From Mortierella alpina (taxonomy: Eukaryota > Mortierellomycota > Mortierellomycetes > Mortierellales > Mortierellaceae): a DNA stretch of 64,000 nt. The notes beneath the pieces are model-generated. The model worked only from the letters and a program-made list of their open reading frames with translations, was not told the origin of the DNA and made no database searches. Positions 10,690 to 21,547 of the stretch are shown here, piece by piece (positions within the stretch are counted from its first letter, which is position 1; every line of letters begins with the position of its first letter). The translations under genes were made by a program, and so were the position numbers. The DNA is taken from the NCBI GenBank assembly GCA_029449245.1, contig JANATF010000007.1:1860001-1924000 (forward strand), read 5' to 3'.

Positions 10690-13600
10690 CTAAATTTCGA
10701 CCCCATCGCTAACACCACCAACGCTGGTGGTGACTATGCTAATTTTGCTATCGACCTCAATCCCGCTCTCTCCTTCATCCTCCACATGATGTCCTTCAGA
10801 GCTCTCTTTGTGCCTGGTTTCTTTGCTCTGCTCTTTAAAGTCCTCGATCAGCTCAAGACTGATTTGGTACGCCTTGTACCGTTCCTGAAGCGACACCATA
10901 ATATCCCGGTATTTTTCTCTCTTGGTCGCCAATTCCGATGATGCCCACATCGCCTTGTCGTCTGCTCTATTCTGTAGGACAAAGGGTTGCATTTGAAGAG
11001 GGTTTGTTAAGCGTGAGATCACACTTCGCGATATTGCCTGGAAAAGAAAAAGGTGACACGATGCAACGACTCTATCTGCTTACCACGACAGCGTCCAAGA
11101 GCATGCCAGGGCTCCGCATAAACACTTCTGCGTAATGCAACAAGTACACTCCACAATCCCAAAGGTTTTCCTGTCTGGGACACTATTTTTTTTTACAGAC
11201 GGGCAATAGAAGAAGATTCCCAAGTAAGTTGGTTAATGTTGTTCCACAGGCTCCTCTTACTCACTCCTACAAACATTCGCGCCTCTCCATTGTCTACTCA
11301 CCTTTGAGGAGTACTTTCCCGTCACCTCTTTTGTCGTGAGTGGTTTATCGATGCCTTTCCGCGCCAAAAGCTCTTGCTGTAGAAAGGAGCGTAGGACCTT
11401 AAACACCGCCTGATGAGTGCCTCCCAAGGAATCCAAGCAAAGGATGTACGTCCTTCACGAAAAAGAGTAGTTGATACCGATTAGGTTGTGACAACTCTAG
11501 GCGCTAACATGTCAAAACCTCAATGTGATCAATAACTCATGAAACAAAATGTGCCATTACTTTTCTTCCGCATCAATATGCGAGCCAGGCTTTTGCGAGT
11601 TTGTCTTTGCCTTCAGGACGCCGTCTGGCTTGCTTGAATCAATGTCTGCATCAAGGTTCATGACTTTGGTGTTCTGTACGTCCATATCAACGTCCATGCC
11701 TTCCGCCGTTATTGGCGAGGTTGACTTGACCTCCGCCTCACACGATGGCTGGACTGGTACATCGTCGAGGGCTTCGGAGGCGCACGGTGTGGGTTGGCCA
11801 TGCTTGAGGAGTAGACCCGGATTTGTGATAATGGCTAGATACCAATGTAGGCTAAGAGTGTGAATAAAAGAATAGAAAAAGGTATTGCCTTTGTCAGCGT
11901 CGATCATACTCACCTCGCACTGTGAATCACAATGTGTTGCTGCGCTTACTTTTCATGGATGGGCACGATAATGTATTTCATCGCAAAAAGGTCGACCTTG
12001 GCGGTCCAGCTTTTGACAGCATCGTAGGAGCTGGCTGCACCTTTTCTATTAAAGTGCGGAAAACAGAAATACAATTGCCTGTTAGAGGTGGGTGACGAGT
12101 CTTAATATTGAACCTCTATGTGTAATTCACCATGCCGCGCAAATGCCCTTACGTCGGCTTGGTGTTCAGTCTTTGGTAGAAAAACGTGTTGAAGACATAA
12201 ATTTGGTCCGCAAGAACAGCATTCTTAAGCTCCACGTTCGCATGGGCGTACCTAAAAAAAGAAAAGAGAAGATTAAGACATGAGCAGTTGGTTCCATCAT
12301 ATTCTCATCTTTTTGAGCTTTCATCTACCGGACAAGAACACCTACTTCAGTCCAAACTCAATCAACGTGTCATTCAAGAATTCGCCATCATCAAGTCGGG
12401 AGACATCTTCTGCGCGAACAGCAATTGATTTCGACTTTGCAGTATTATTAAGTGGGTATACGAACAACCTATTAGGAACGAGAAAGCACCGAAGGTTAGC
12501 ATCGGTGTGCGAGGCCATGGATCCCAAGTCATACAAAGTGCTGTAAACTCACGTTTCTTCAGCATGATCTGATAGAGCGGTCGATGATGAGCTATATGTG
12601 GCAAATGCATACATGTAAAGAACCTGTTAGCCACGTCGACTAACAAATCATCCACCCAATGAAAGGTGCGAAAAGAATAGCATAGTCCATTTACCGTTTG
12701 TTGCTTCCTGCTAACAGTCTTTCTGCTGACTCGGATCTATGTTGTAGTAGGGTCGCATCATCAGTACATCAGAGATAAGTAGAGCTTTAAATATTGAAAC
12801 TCGGTCCTCCTGAACACCGCTCTCCTCCGAGTTGGATGCGCTTCTTACGTCAATGATATTGTCTCGATGGCTTTCTGCTTTAGGTGGTCACAGATATCCA
12901 AGATTAGCGACGGCGCCGCGTCCGTCAAGAGAATGATCCGGTGTACCACTCCAGGTGTAGAGTTATAATATGGGGCTAGAAATGATGACTCTTCCAGCTT
13001 TCCATTGATCGACAGTCGAATGATCCTGACAGCGGACGCAGTATAAAACTATAGTAGCGGTTCAAAACTTTTTCCATTTAGATCTTTCGATGGAAAGACA
13101 CTCATTTCCGATGCAAAATACTACAATGGCCAAGGCTAGTGGAGTTACCTCAACGAGCTGCAGCATTGAATACGGGATCTTTGTACACTTCCGCCTAATG
13201 GTCAAGGCCAATCGATCCACTCCAAACTGTACACTCAACCCCACGGAGCTGAATTCTGTCCTGGGTTCGATCCGCACACAGGATAATGGGAACTGTGGCC
13301 AAGAGCCCATTGGTGGTTTGCCGTTGGATCCCTGGGTCTGCTTGGAATGGACGCGTGATTCACCTACTGGTGACCAGGCTGACGGTGGCGAGGTGGGCGT
13401 TGAAGACGCTGAACTCTCCCTCTTTGCTGCTGACTCTATCGAGATTGACTGTTGGATAGTCAAGAAAAAATATAGAAAAGTACTCCTTGGTGTGAGTATC
13501 TCTCATCAAAGGAGACACATGTACAGAGCTTTATCCCGTTGCCTCTTCAGGCGACCCTTACTTTCTTCCGCCATGCTCTCGATTTCGGTACGTCTGCCTT

Positions 13601-14591
13601 GGCGCTGACCTCTTCTAGCTCCGTGTCTTCCTTGATGACCCTCTTCCTCTTTACTGGCTTGTGTTCTGCGATAGGATATCAGAGTTAGCACAATTCTATT
13701 TTTTGAATTCAAGGTTGAAAGAAAGGAGGCCATTCGAGGTACATATAACACGTACCTTTGATCTCGTCCTCCTCCAGCGGTAGTGTCTCCACAGCTCTCT
13801 ATGGAGACCAATTGGGACAAGAGCAGACACCGCATATCAGTCATTGATTCTTTTCGTCCCATGCACATTCGTTTCTCAGGAGTCATTACCAGTTTTCCTT
13901 TGCTGTGCTTGCTAGACTCGGCTTCCACTAATTTTTCGAACCCAGGTAGGGTGCCTATAACATCGTAGTCGTCTGCATTCCAAGAGGAGCCTACATCAGT
14001 CTCTCTTTCTTCTATCCAGCATAGAATCAAAGTGTACCATCCCTGGCTCTACAACAGCAGCATCTCAATGAATATACCTTTGTAGGCTACAAAGGGCGGA
14101 GACTGGTGTCCCTGTGACGAAGCACTGGACTTTCTTCTTCCACTGCCACTCCCGCCGTCCCGATATCCTGTCATTAATGCTCGGTTGGCGGTCTTTGCCG
14201 AGAAGTTAGACAGTCGGCGATGGTTTGTGGGCACCTGTATAGGAATGCCTTTCCCTGATGATGGCTTTTTGATGGCCGTTGGACTTAGATGCAGGGTTTT
14301 AGAGCAGTGAAGAGTTACTAAGAGTCGTTCCTCATACGTGTGAGCATTCGTCATAGCAGGGATGCTGTGTGGCCGAAGAGGCGACAGATACCTGTTGTCA
14401 GATGCACCTGAGGGTGCTAATGGATGCACCGATTCCATCTGTGTGGCGGTGTGGACAAAGAGCGGCAAGTGTCAGAGATGCGATTGTCTAGTCTGTTGCG
14501 TGCTCGACAGGGCAAGTGGTGTTACCGAGTCCATGCGCCTCTTGACACCTCCTTTCAAGGGCTCTGGGTCTGCGTTCCTAGGTCCAGTCAT
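10690..14591 (-). CDS. SUMO protease of the Ulp2/SENP6-7 class
   Basis: C48 cysteine protease that removes SUMO from proteins. Sixteen exons read on the minus strand from 14591: 14526-14591, 14078-14438, 13890-14011, 13756-13798, 13562-13665, 13149-13448, 12849-13048, 12695-12736, 12553-12591, 12346-12468, 12153-12251, 11950-12045, 11561-11851, 11302-11452, 11084-11182, 10690-11037. Phases agree throughout and the sum is 827 residues. The catalytic triad is visible: His in NLHWYLAII (about 534), Asp in YILCLDSLGG (about 636), Cys in ENLWDCGVYLLHY (about 689), with the oxyanion Gln in CPRQ. About 85 residues rich in Asp and Met are inserted between His and Asp, which marks the Ulp2/SENP6-7 branch rather than Ulp1. 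Exon 5 holds a basic KPVKRKR signal for nuclear import. Exons 6-7 look like the PH-like region known from this family. Confidence 0.88.
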
Positions 14592-15374
14592 GGGTGGGAA
14601 GGAGGGCTTCGTTGCTTTGGCCGTTCGTCGTTGTTGTAGGTCGAAAGAGGGAGGCGAGAGGTGTGGAAATTATAGACGTCGCCCACGCAGGTGACAAACA
14701 AATTTTGGGGTCCGAGCCCGAGAGCAAAGACTCCCGTTATACTGGAAATGCCTGCGGACAGCTCAGGCCGCCTCATCAAGACTAAAGTCTGCTTCATCTT
14801 TCTCACTGGCTTGGGCTACAAGCTGCACCTCGGTGGGGCGTTTGGAGGGACGCCGATCTTGGTTCTGAAAGACGGTACAGATTGGACACATTGCGGACTT
14901 GACGTCTTTAGTAGCTGTGAGAGGCAACGTTCAGAGGCAGCCTTACAGACACTTGCCACTACAGTAATGAGTGATAAGAGGTTTAGAGATTCAAACTGGG
15001 CGAGTTTTGGCGAGACATAACAAGAGTGAGAGACCTAGAGACGAAGTTGGGGCGTATCGCGTCAGATAAGTTTCCATGCTCCTCGTTCAGTCGGATCACT
15101 CAGCTCACAACTCCACGCTCAGTCCATTGTTTTTTGTCGGCCAAATGACAGAACGTGTCGAGTAATACCCCACCACCCTCCATCGATATCGTTCCCCTGC
15201 ACAAGGTTGTAAGGCCTGTTGCGGTGTATAGGCGGTCCAGCATAAGTGTTATGAATGTAGATGACTTTTTAATGCTCTGAGGACAACGACGCCCAAACAT
15301 CAGTGCAGTCGCTCCCGTCTTTCCGCTCTGGTGTATAGTAGTAAGTGATAAATTAGCGATTCGCAGAATCCTCC
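14592..15374. other. Intergenic region between the SUMO protease and the TOM20 fusion gene
   Basis: About 780 bases upstream of the minus-strand SUMO protease and downstream of the next minus-strand gene. I see no supported gene. The protease promoter should lie in its left half. Confidence 0.5.
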
Positions 15375-17418
15375 TTAGTCGGTCTCGCAGACGGGGCACA
15401 TGCACTTGAAACGGTAATGCTGGAAAAGCTCCTGGCGACGCTCCTCAGTTGAAAGGCTTCCGTTCTTCTGATCAATGAATCCGACGTGAAGTTCATCTCC
15501 AGCCTTGACAGCTTTTGTGGCAACAACGGAAAGGCTGTTGTGGTGCTCGTGGTAGGCGATCTTGGTGTTGGGGTCGCACGAGTGGGACATGTACGAGCTC
15601 ACTCTGTAGAATCCAGCGCCAACAACGGGAGCATCATGAATGCTACGGTATTGCTCGGGGGAAGGCTAAAGAAAATTCGTCGGTTAGACCAAGGCTCAGT
15701 GGAATATAAAGCAGCAGAAATAACGATAGCTCCTGCAACATACCTCGACAGATCGGCTAGCATCCAAGGAGGTCGAGACACCGTACGCGTTGTAGAGCAA
15801 CTTGCCCTTCAAAGTCAAGTAACGCTCCTCGTTGATAAACTCCTCAATGCCGGGAATCTTGGATCCGAGCGCAGTCTTGAGCAACTCGATCTCCTTCTCT
15901 TCAGCAGCCGAGGGACGGACCTCCAAGAAACGAAGACGCTCAATGTGATCAAACAGGTTGTATTCCTCGCCGCTGTTGACAGTCTCCTCATGGACCATGC
16001 GGACCAAGAACTTGGCAATCATCTCGGGGTACTTGTTGTTGGTCTCCTTGGTGTAGTCGTAAAGGCCGCGCTCAGGGCTCGAAGCGTCCTCTGAATCCTT
16101 GGTACAGAGAACGGCGTGGAACTCGGTCATGGCAGAGCTCTCGCAAGCAGTCGAACAGAAAACGACCTTGGAGCAGGTGGTGCAGCGAATCTTGGATTCT
16201 TCCTCCACAATCTGCTTCAAGCAGTAATGGCAGAACTCGCCACCCTCCATTGAGGGCTCCAAGGAGCTGATGATAGGGCTCTCAGAGTAGATAGTCTCTC
16301 CAACAGCAAAGTCCTTAGTAGCGATCAATCCACGGCGCACGACCTTCTGTCCCTCTGCGGTCAAGCCCTCGGGAAGCTCATCGACCTTGACGTTCATCTC
16401 CTTGGGAGGGAAGACGGTGTAGTACTTCTCCTGCTTCTTGTGAACCTACAATTAGTTACGGTGAGTGTGTCAGACGGACGGTTCTTACTGCTTCAACAAG
16501 ATCGAAAATTGTCAGTAATGTCGAAGTCGTCAACGTACATCCATGCTCAGCATGCCCATGACCAAGGTAAAGACCTCCTGGGGAATAGTCTTTTGGTACA
16601 CCATGACGAGCTCAGCAGGGGCGGGGTAGACCTTCAACGCCTTGTAAAAGCAAATCGCAGCCATGTCGTAATTGTCAGGACCTATCGAAAGAACCAGGAT
16701 GTACAAGATCAGTCGGGGGTTCGAAAAGCGGGATAACAGATTTAGATCCAAATGCACGGAAACCGGTACGGCCACAGTTGCGCCAGAACACACATACCAC
16801 TCGTGAACAGAGCTTCGCCGGTAGAAAGCTGCTCCATGCAAAACTTCTCACGCTCCTCCATCGATGTAGGGAAGTCCTCCTCCTTGATGCCTGCAAGAGC
16901 CTCCTCGACGGTCTGGGCAGTCTTGGTGGTCTTCTTCTTCTCCTCTTCCTTCATCTGCTTCATAGCACGCTTCTTCTCCTTCTCTGTACAAGAATAAAAA
17001 GGTGAGGCCAGTTAGCATTAGCAATCGCAAAAGGGAGGTTTCTTCAAAGGAATGCCGTTGGTGTGAGGCCTTGTGATCAGCGACCTGCAAGAGTGAATAC
17101 GTCAAACGTGCAGACATGGCAAGAGGCGCGGGGAGAGGTGATCAACCATAGCCTCGGTGAGAACGCATTGGCTGGATTCTACGAGCGCTGCGTGAGCATT
17201 GACGGGGTGCCACAGAGAAGTCCATCCGGTGGAAGATGCTTTTCGAAATATCGAAAGACAAAAAAAAGTGTGCTCTAAAAAGGAAGCGACAAGCACGTAC
17301 TCAGCTTGCGACGGAACTCGGGGTCGCTTCTGCGCTTCTGGTCAAAGTAGATGGCATAGCCGATGGTGGCGACGGCAAGAGTGCCGACGGTGGCAGCAAC
17401 GATGGTAGAGGTCTTCAT
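15375..17418 (-). CDS. TOM20 import receptor fused to a SET/MYND (SMYD-type) protein
   Basis: Exons from the ATG at 17418: 17301-17418, 16798-16983, 16539-16681, 15744-16445, 15375-15665, giving 479 residues with consistent phases. Residues 1-150 are TOM20: an N-terminal anchor (about 5-22), a short basic FDQKRRSDPEFRRKL stretch, a long Lys/Glu helix, then the receptor core with CMEQLSTGEALF and the TPR-like YDMAAICFYKALKVYP helix. TOM20 sits in the outer mitochondrial membrane and binds presequences. Exon 4 continues in frame through YYTVFPPKEMNVKV into a split SET domain. A MYND finger (CHYC, CTTC, CSTAC, about 221-263) interrupts it, as in SMYD proteins. The SET catalytic motif SHSCDPN (about 410-416) and a post-SET CMCPVC close the protein. 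This implies a SET/MYND protein tethered to mitochondria. The alternative of two separate genes is weakened because the join is made by ordinary introns and no internal stop or promoter gap exists. Confidence 0.85.
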
Positions 17419-17788
17419 TTGAATCACGCGGGAGGGAGACGGAGAGGGTGGGAGAAGGAGGAGGTGCGGGGTTGGGGAGAAGTAAGAATCGAATGACTTT
17501 TGAGCTGCCTTCCAGAGCCACAAAACAACAAACAGAAGTCATGAAGGTCTTTACGTGACACTGACACGTAGAACGAAATTCCCATATCCGCAATCGGACC
17601 ATACAACACCGAAAGGCGGCTCAGGCCAAGCAAGACACATCATGGCGGGGTGAATACTCCGCACTGTGCGTGTTCACCGCGTGTACTCATGCAGGATCAG
17701 CCCGCATTCACAAGATTCCATATACAAATTGAAGCAGTTCGCTTGAGGTAAGAACTGTTTGAATGGCGCCCGCGTGTGGTTCCAGCGA

Positions 17789-17794
17789 TTTATT
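17789..17794 (-). terminator. Poly(A) signal for RPS27
   Basis: AATAAA on the minus strand about 26 bases past the RPS27 stop codon. Confidence 0.55.
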
Positions 17795-17819
17795 TGCAAT
17801 AAAAAGATCAAACAAGCGC

Positions 17820-18619
17820 TTAAGCCTGCTTGCGGCGGAAGGAGCAGCCTATGGGGGTAAAAAAACAAAGCAAAGTAAAGCAAAGCAGGGCAGTTAGTGT
17901 CGGCTCCAACCCCAATGCTCCACACCATATCTGGCGGTTCAGACTCTACACGGCTGTGAATAACGAAACCAAATCTTACCCTCGGTCAAGCGGGTGATTC
18001 CTCCGGTGGGCTGGGCAAGAACGTTAGCGCAGCTCGAGCACATGACGACGGTCTGGGCGTGCGAGAAGACGGTGGTGATCTGGACGCAGCCCTGGATAAA
18101 TGACGAAGACAAAGCATGAAGAAGAGTTCCGTGTCAGTGGATATAAACCACGCTTCCAGACTGAGGCTTCCTGCCTTCACAAAGTTTCAAAGTTGATCCT
18201 GAGATAAAGTAACGGGAAGAGGCAGGGAAGCAATTGGTTTCTGCGAGTTCAGCGGTGTGCTGCAACTGTCCAAGCGCTTTGCTGAGTGTCAAAACCGATT
18301 TCATGCGATGAACAAAGTCGAGTTCTTAAGGTCTGGTCGGATCGCGATACGTCGTTTCCATGATTGCTCGATCCTCATGTTATCGTTGCAAGTAATCGAG
18401 GAGTTCCAGTTGCAGTATCCTTGTGTGCCTGATATCGTGAAGTTACTGAGAGACTTACAGGGCACTTGACGTCCATGAAGTAAGAGTTGGGAGACTGCAC
18501 GAGTCTCTTCAACTTGTGGGTCTTCTGCTCAAGAGCGTGGGAAGGGTTCAAGAGATCAACAGCCAACTAGAAAACAAAAAAGCAATGGATCAGAGTGATC
18601 TGGATGTTAGCCTCACCAT
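17820..18619 (-). CDS. RPS27: 40S ribosomal protein eS27
   Basis: Zinc-ribbon protein of the small ribosomal subunit. Exons: 18617-18619 (ATG only), 18459-18566, 17980-18091, 17820-17848, giving 83 residues, the usual size. The sequence begins [11 protein letters not shown], contains [18 protein letters not shown] and [12 protein letters not shown] (the two CxxC pairs), and ends GCSFRRKQA. Introns fall after the start codon and at two inner sites. The start is uncertain. The ATG at 18617-18619 is followed directly by GTGAGG, a normal donor. A second candidate ATG at 19156-19158, followed by GCAAGT, sits in a 16-base element shared with the eL43 gene. Both give the same protein. Confidence 0.92.
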
Positions 18620-20483
18620 CCATATACATCTATGGAAACTGATGGAACATCCATGCTCCATGTGAGTGTAGTTCCGGGTTTGACGGGAGACGATTCGTCC
18701 TTTCCCGACTTCATAACTCCTGCCAAGCGCCCATGGTCGAGAGTCAACCTCTTCATGGAACAGAATAGCGCCAAGAAAAAATATCTGTCCAGATCATAAC
18801 TTCATGCAGTGGTGATGCAAGAACCCGTGCATTCAGGCGTGCTTAGTTGATCAGGGTCATTGCTGTCCTTTGTTGAAAAGTAGATCCTTTTCCTCATGAT
18901 ATACAGATATTCCTTGTCAGACCGCCCTGTGTTTGTTGCTTCGCCATGGCTATTATACATGGCACATCTGCGTCCTGATTGGTTTGTACGAGATGGTGTC
19001 GGGCCAAATGAATATCCATATCGCTTTATGGATGTCCTGAGATCCCGGACAGATGCCGATGACTGTGGATGGTTGGATGGATGTATTCTGAAGCATTCGC
19101 CGCCGTATCCATGATGGTTGTCGAGGGTCGTGCGTGTCTTTTCCACGTGACTTGCCATCTTGTATTGAATCAAAAGGGAGGAATCCAATTTTCGAGGACA
19201 TCGGACCTTCATGTAGCCAATTTTCTGGGTCGTCCACTATTCAAAGCCACTCCTTTGATCCATTATCCATCATTGCAGCAGCCTGCAATTGCTCGCCATG
19301 GCGCTCCATGTAACCTTCTACACCTGTCTGGTCTAGGCGGTTCTTTATCGCTTCGCCCGTGTATCCTTCTGCTTTGGGCATCGCCCTTTTTCCTAAACTT
19401 GCCTTCGAATCTTACAGTACATGACCATGACTCCAGGCACAACTAACAATCTGCCACTGTAAGGACTTGCTGGAAGTAGATTCAATACTTTGCAGTCGCT
19501 AACAGTTGTGATACTTCAATTCCAAGAGCTGAGAAAGGATTTGAAGCGGCAGTCGGAAATGGAGTTGAGTATAATGAATGCCGCGTCTAATTTTCATACA
19601 CAGGGCGGCCGCACAGGGTAGCCAGGCAACTATCGCACTTCAAGGATCAATCCAAAATAAACACGCAACCTCCCGCTCCTTCCTTGCCGCGTACTCTAAC
19701 CATATATCAGTGGCATATCAAAGTCAGTGCATTCGACGTCGCTCATCAGCCTCAGTGGCAGCAGTCGTGGGGTGCTGTGGCCTGTGAGTAGAGCCCAGGA
19801 GGTTATTATACGAGCTGCTTGGAGGATACCTATAGGTGGCAGCGACTCATGAATGACCTGTTGTTCTGGCAGGGGGTGGGCCACTGACTCTTGAACGGTA
19901 GTCGACCTTTGAACATTACTCTTGGACAACTAAAAATAACCGCCGTCGTCGTACAACAATACGTTGAATATTCTGATCGCATGTGCAAATGAACTCAAAT
20001 GTGGAAGGAAGCCTGCCGCTGACCTCCTAGGCACACCTGTGGGTTGGATGAGTGAAATATCCATGCTGACGGGCAATCCCCCGTGCTCGCAAGGAGGCTA
20101 AAAGTTATGGAACGAGTCCAAGCAGACGTTAGCTCGATGAGGGCTCGCCGTGGGTGTCAACTTCAACTATCAGCAGCTTTTCACGTTGCGAAAGGCCCTG
20201 TCGAAAGGCTGAGGTACAACCTGCACAGTGAGTGGCCCACGAAAAGAAATTGCTCTCAAGACAACAAGAACTCTACAAACGCTCCACTTAGTCCGCTGTA
20301 CTGTAATACTTGTTTTGTGCCTCCACGACTAGCGAGCCACAACTGAGCCCTCAGACTTTTATACTTTCTCCGGTCGCTCATGCTTTTCCTCTTCTTCTCT
20401 CCTTAGTTGACACTCCCCCTCCACACGCACCCCTCCACCCTCCACCCTCGCCCTCCGCACCCTTCCCAATCACCATATCCATC
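18620..20483. other. Divergent intergenic region between RPS27 and the surface-protein gene
   Basis: No supported gene. It holds the RPS27 upstream region, including the shared 16-base element. A TATA-like CTTTTATAC near 20356-20364 lies about 120 bases before the plus-strand gene. Confidence 0.5.
19147..19162 (-). promoter_or_regulatory. Shared ribosomal-gene element (copy 1): possible start codon plus GC splice donor
   Basis: The minus strand reads CAAGATGGCAAGTCAC. The identical 16 bases occur at 58625-58640 upstream of the eL43 gene. ATG followed by GCAAGT fits a start codon ending exon 1 with a GC-AG intron donor. CAAGATGGC also resembles the YY1-type element found at animal ribosomal protein genes. 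I cannot separate these readings. Confidence 0.5.
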
Positions 20484-21444
20484 ATGTCTGCCCTCAAGAT
20501 GATCATCATCGCCATGCTGGCGCTCGTCCTCTCTCTCGCCTCCACCGTGGCTGCTGCCGATCTCATCGATCCTGGCAAGCCTCTCAACTGCACGGCTTTT
20601 ATCGCCAACTGCAAAAAGCTGGTGATCGACACCCATGGAAAGAAGTAAATGACAAAGCCCTTCCTCGACACGCTTCGTTGCAGATGTTGGAATCGCGCTG
20701 TGGAATTCACAACCGACTAATGAACTCCGCGTCGAACGTTCTCCCCCTGAATCTAGTGCCACCTACTCCTCCCCATCCTCCCAATGCAATGTCACCAACC
20801 TTACCGCCGGTATGTATTCTTGAATCAGTTTCAGCGCTCATGATGCCATGAATAGAGATAGAAAGGGTTGCAGCGGATAAGCTTGCCGTTACTCAGGAGC
20901 AGGCAATGATGGACAATATATTTGAGCTCCGCGTCCCTGAATCAAAGACAGTGATGTGGAGAGGCCACAGCTCCGCTCTTCTGCTGAACACGCGAACCGA
21001 CATCGTCGTCTATCATCACTCCTGCGGGCAAGGATAGGAAGTGGCAATGTACCCTTCCCATCGTCAGTGCTCTGTATTCACCCGGTCCCCTCGCTTTTTG
21101 CTCCATAACTTTAAACAGCCAAACCCCTCTGCGGAGAGAATGTCATTTGCTTGGCCGTCTTTGAGTACAAAGGCAACGCTACCGTCCCCGCCCCCGTTAC
21201 CCCAACCTCCGCCGCTGTTGCCACCCCATCCGGCAACGCAACCGCCGCCCCAACAGGCACCGCCCCTGCTCCCGTTGCCATTCCTGGCGCTTTGGGCTTT
21301 GTCACTATTGACATGACTGACCAGATCTTGGCCATGTATGACACTTCAAAGTGCGGCAATGCTGCCGTTGCCAAGGCTGCCACCTCCATTGGTGCCTTGC
21401 TGATCATCGCGTCAGTGGTGTCCTTCATGAGCAACATGTTGTAA
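20484..21444 (+). CDS. Small secreted, probably GPI-anchored cysteine-containing protein
   Basis: Exons 20484-20644, 20757-20809, 21119-21444 give 179 residues. The first 25 residues form a signal peptide (MIIIAMLALVLSLASTVAAA). The mature part has paired cysteines (NCTAFIANC, QCN, LCGENVIC, KCGN) and possible N-glycosylation sites (NCT, NVT, NAT). A Pro/Thr/Ala/Val-rich stretch follows, as in cell-wall linkers. The C terminus is a hydrophobic tail (IGALLIIASVVSFMSNML) after small residues, which fits a GPI-attachment signal or a membrane anchor. The second intron (309 bases) is long for this window, so a missed small exon is possible. Function unknown; likely a cell-surface or wall protein. 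Confidence 0.75.
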
Positions 21445-21469
21445 ACAGTGTTCCTTCATCCTTCTCTAA

Positions 21470-21475
21470 TAAACC
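21470..21475 (+). terminator. Poly(A) signal AATAAA
   Basis: Canonical signal 25 bases after the stop of the surface-protein gene. The convergent transporter gene ends at 21548. Confidence 0.7.
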
Positions 21476-21547
21476 TCAAAACGCAAACTACTCAGAATTT
21501 ATATGTACAAAAGAGAAAGGATGACTAGATGATATGATGTAAATGGT

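Noticed and set aside
15375-16445. Treating the SET/MYND part as a gene separate from TOM20
   Set aside because: The TOM20 exon ends without a stop and joins the SET/MYND exon at an ordinary phase-0 intron of about 93 bases, too short for a separate promoter; kept as the less likely alternative.
18802-19212. Minus-strand open frame of 136 codons upstream of RPS27
   Set aside because: No recognisable domain. It overlaps the shared 16-base element, which better explains the local ATG, and fits 5' or intron sequence.
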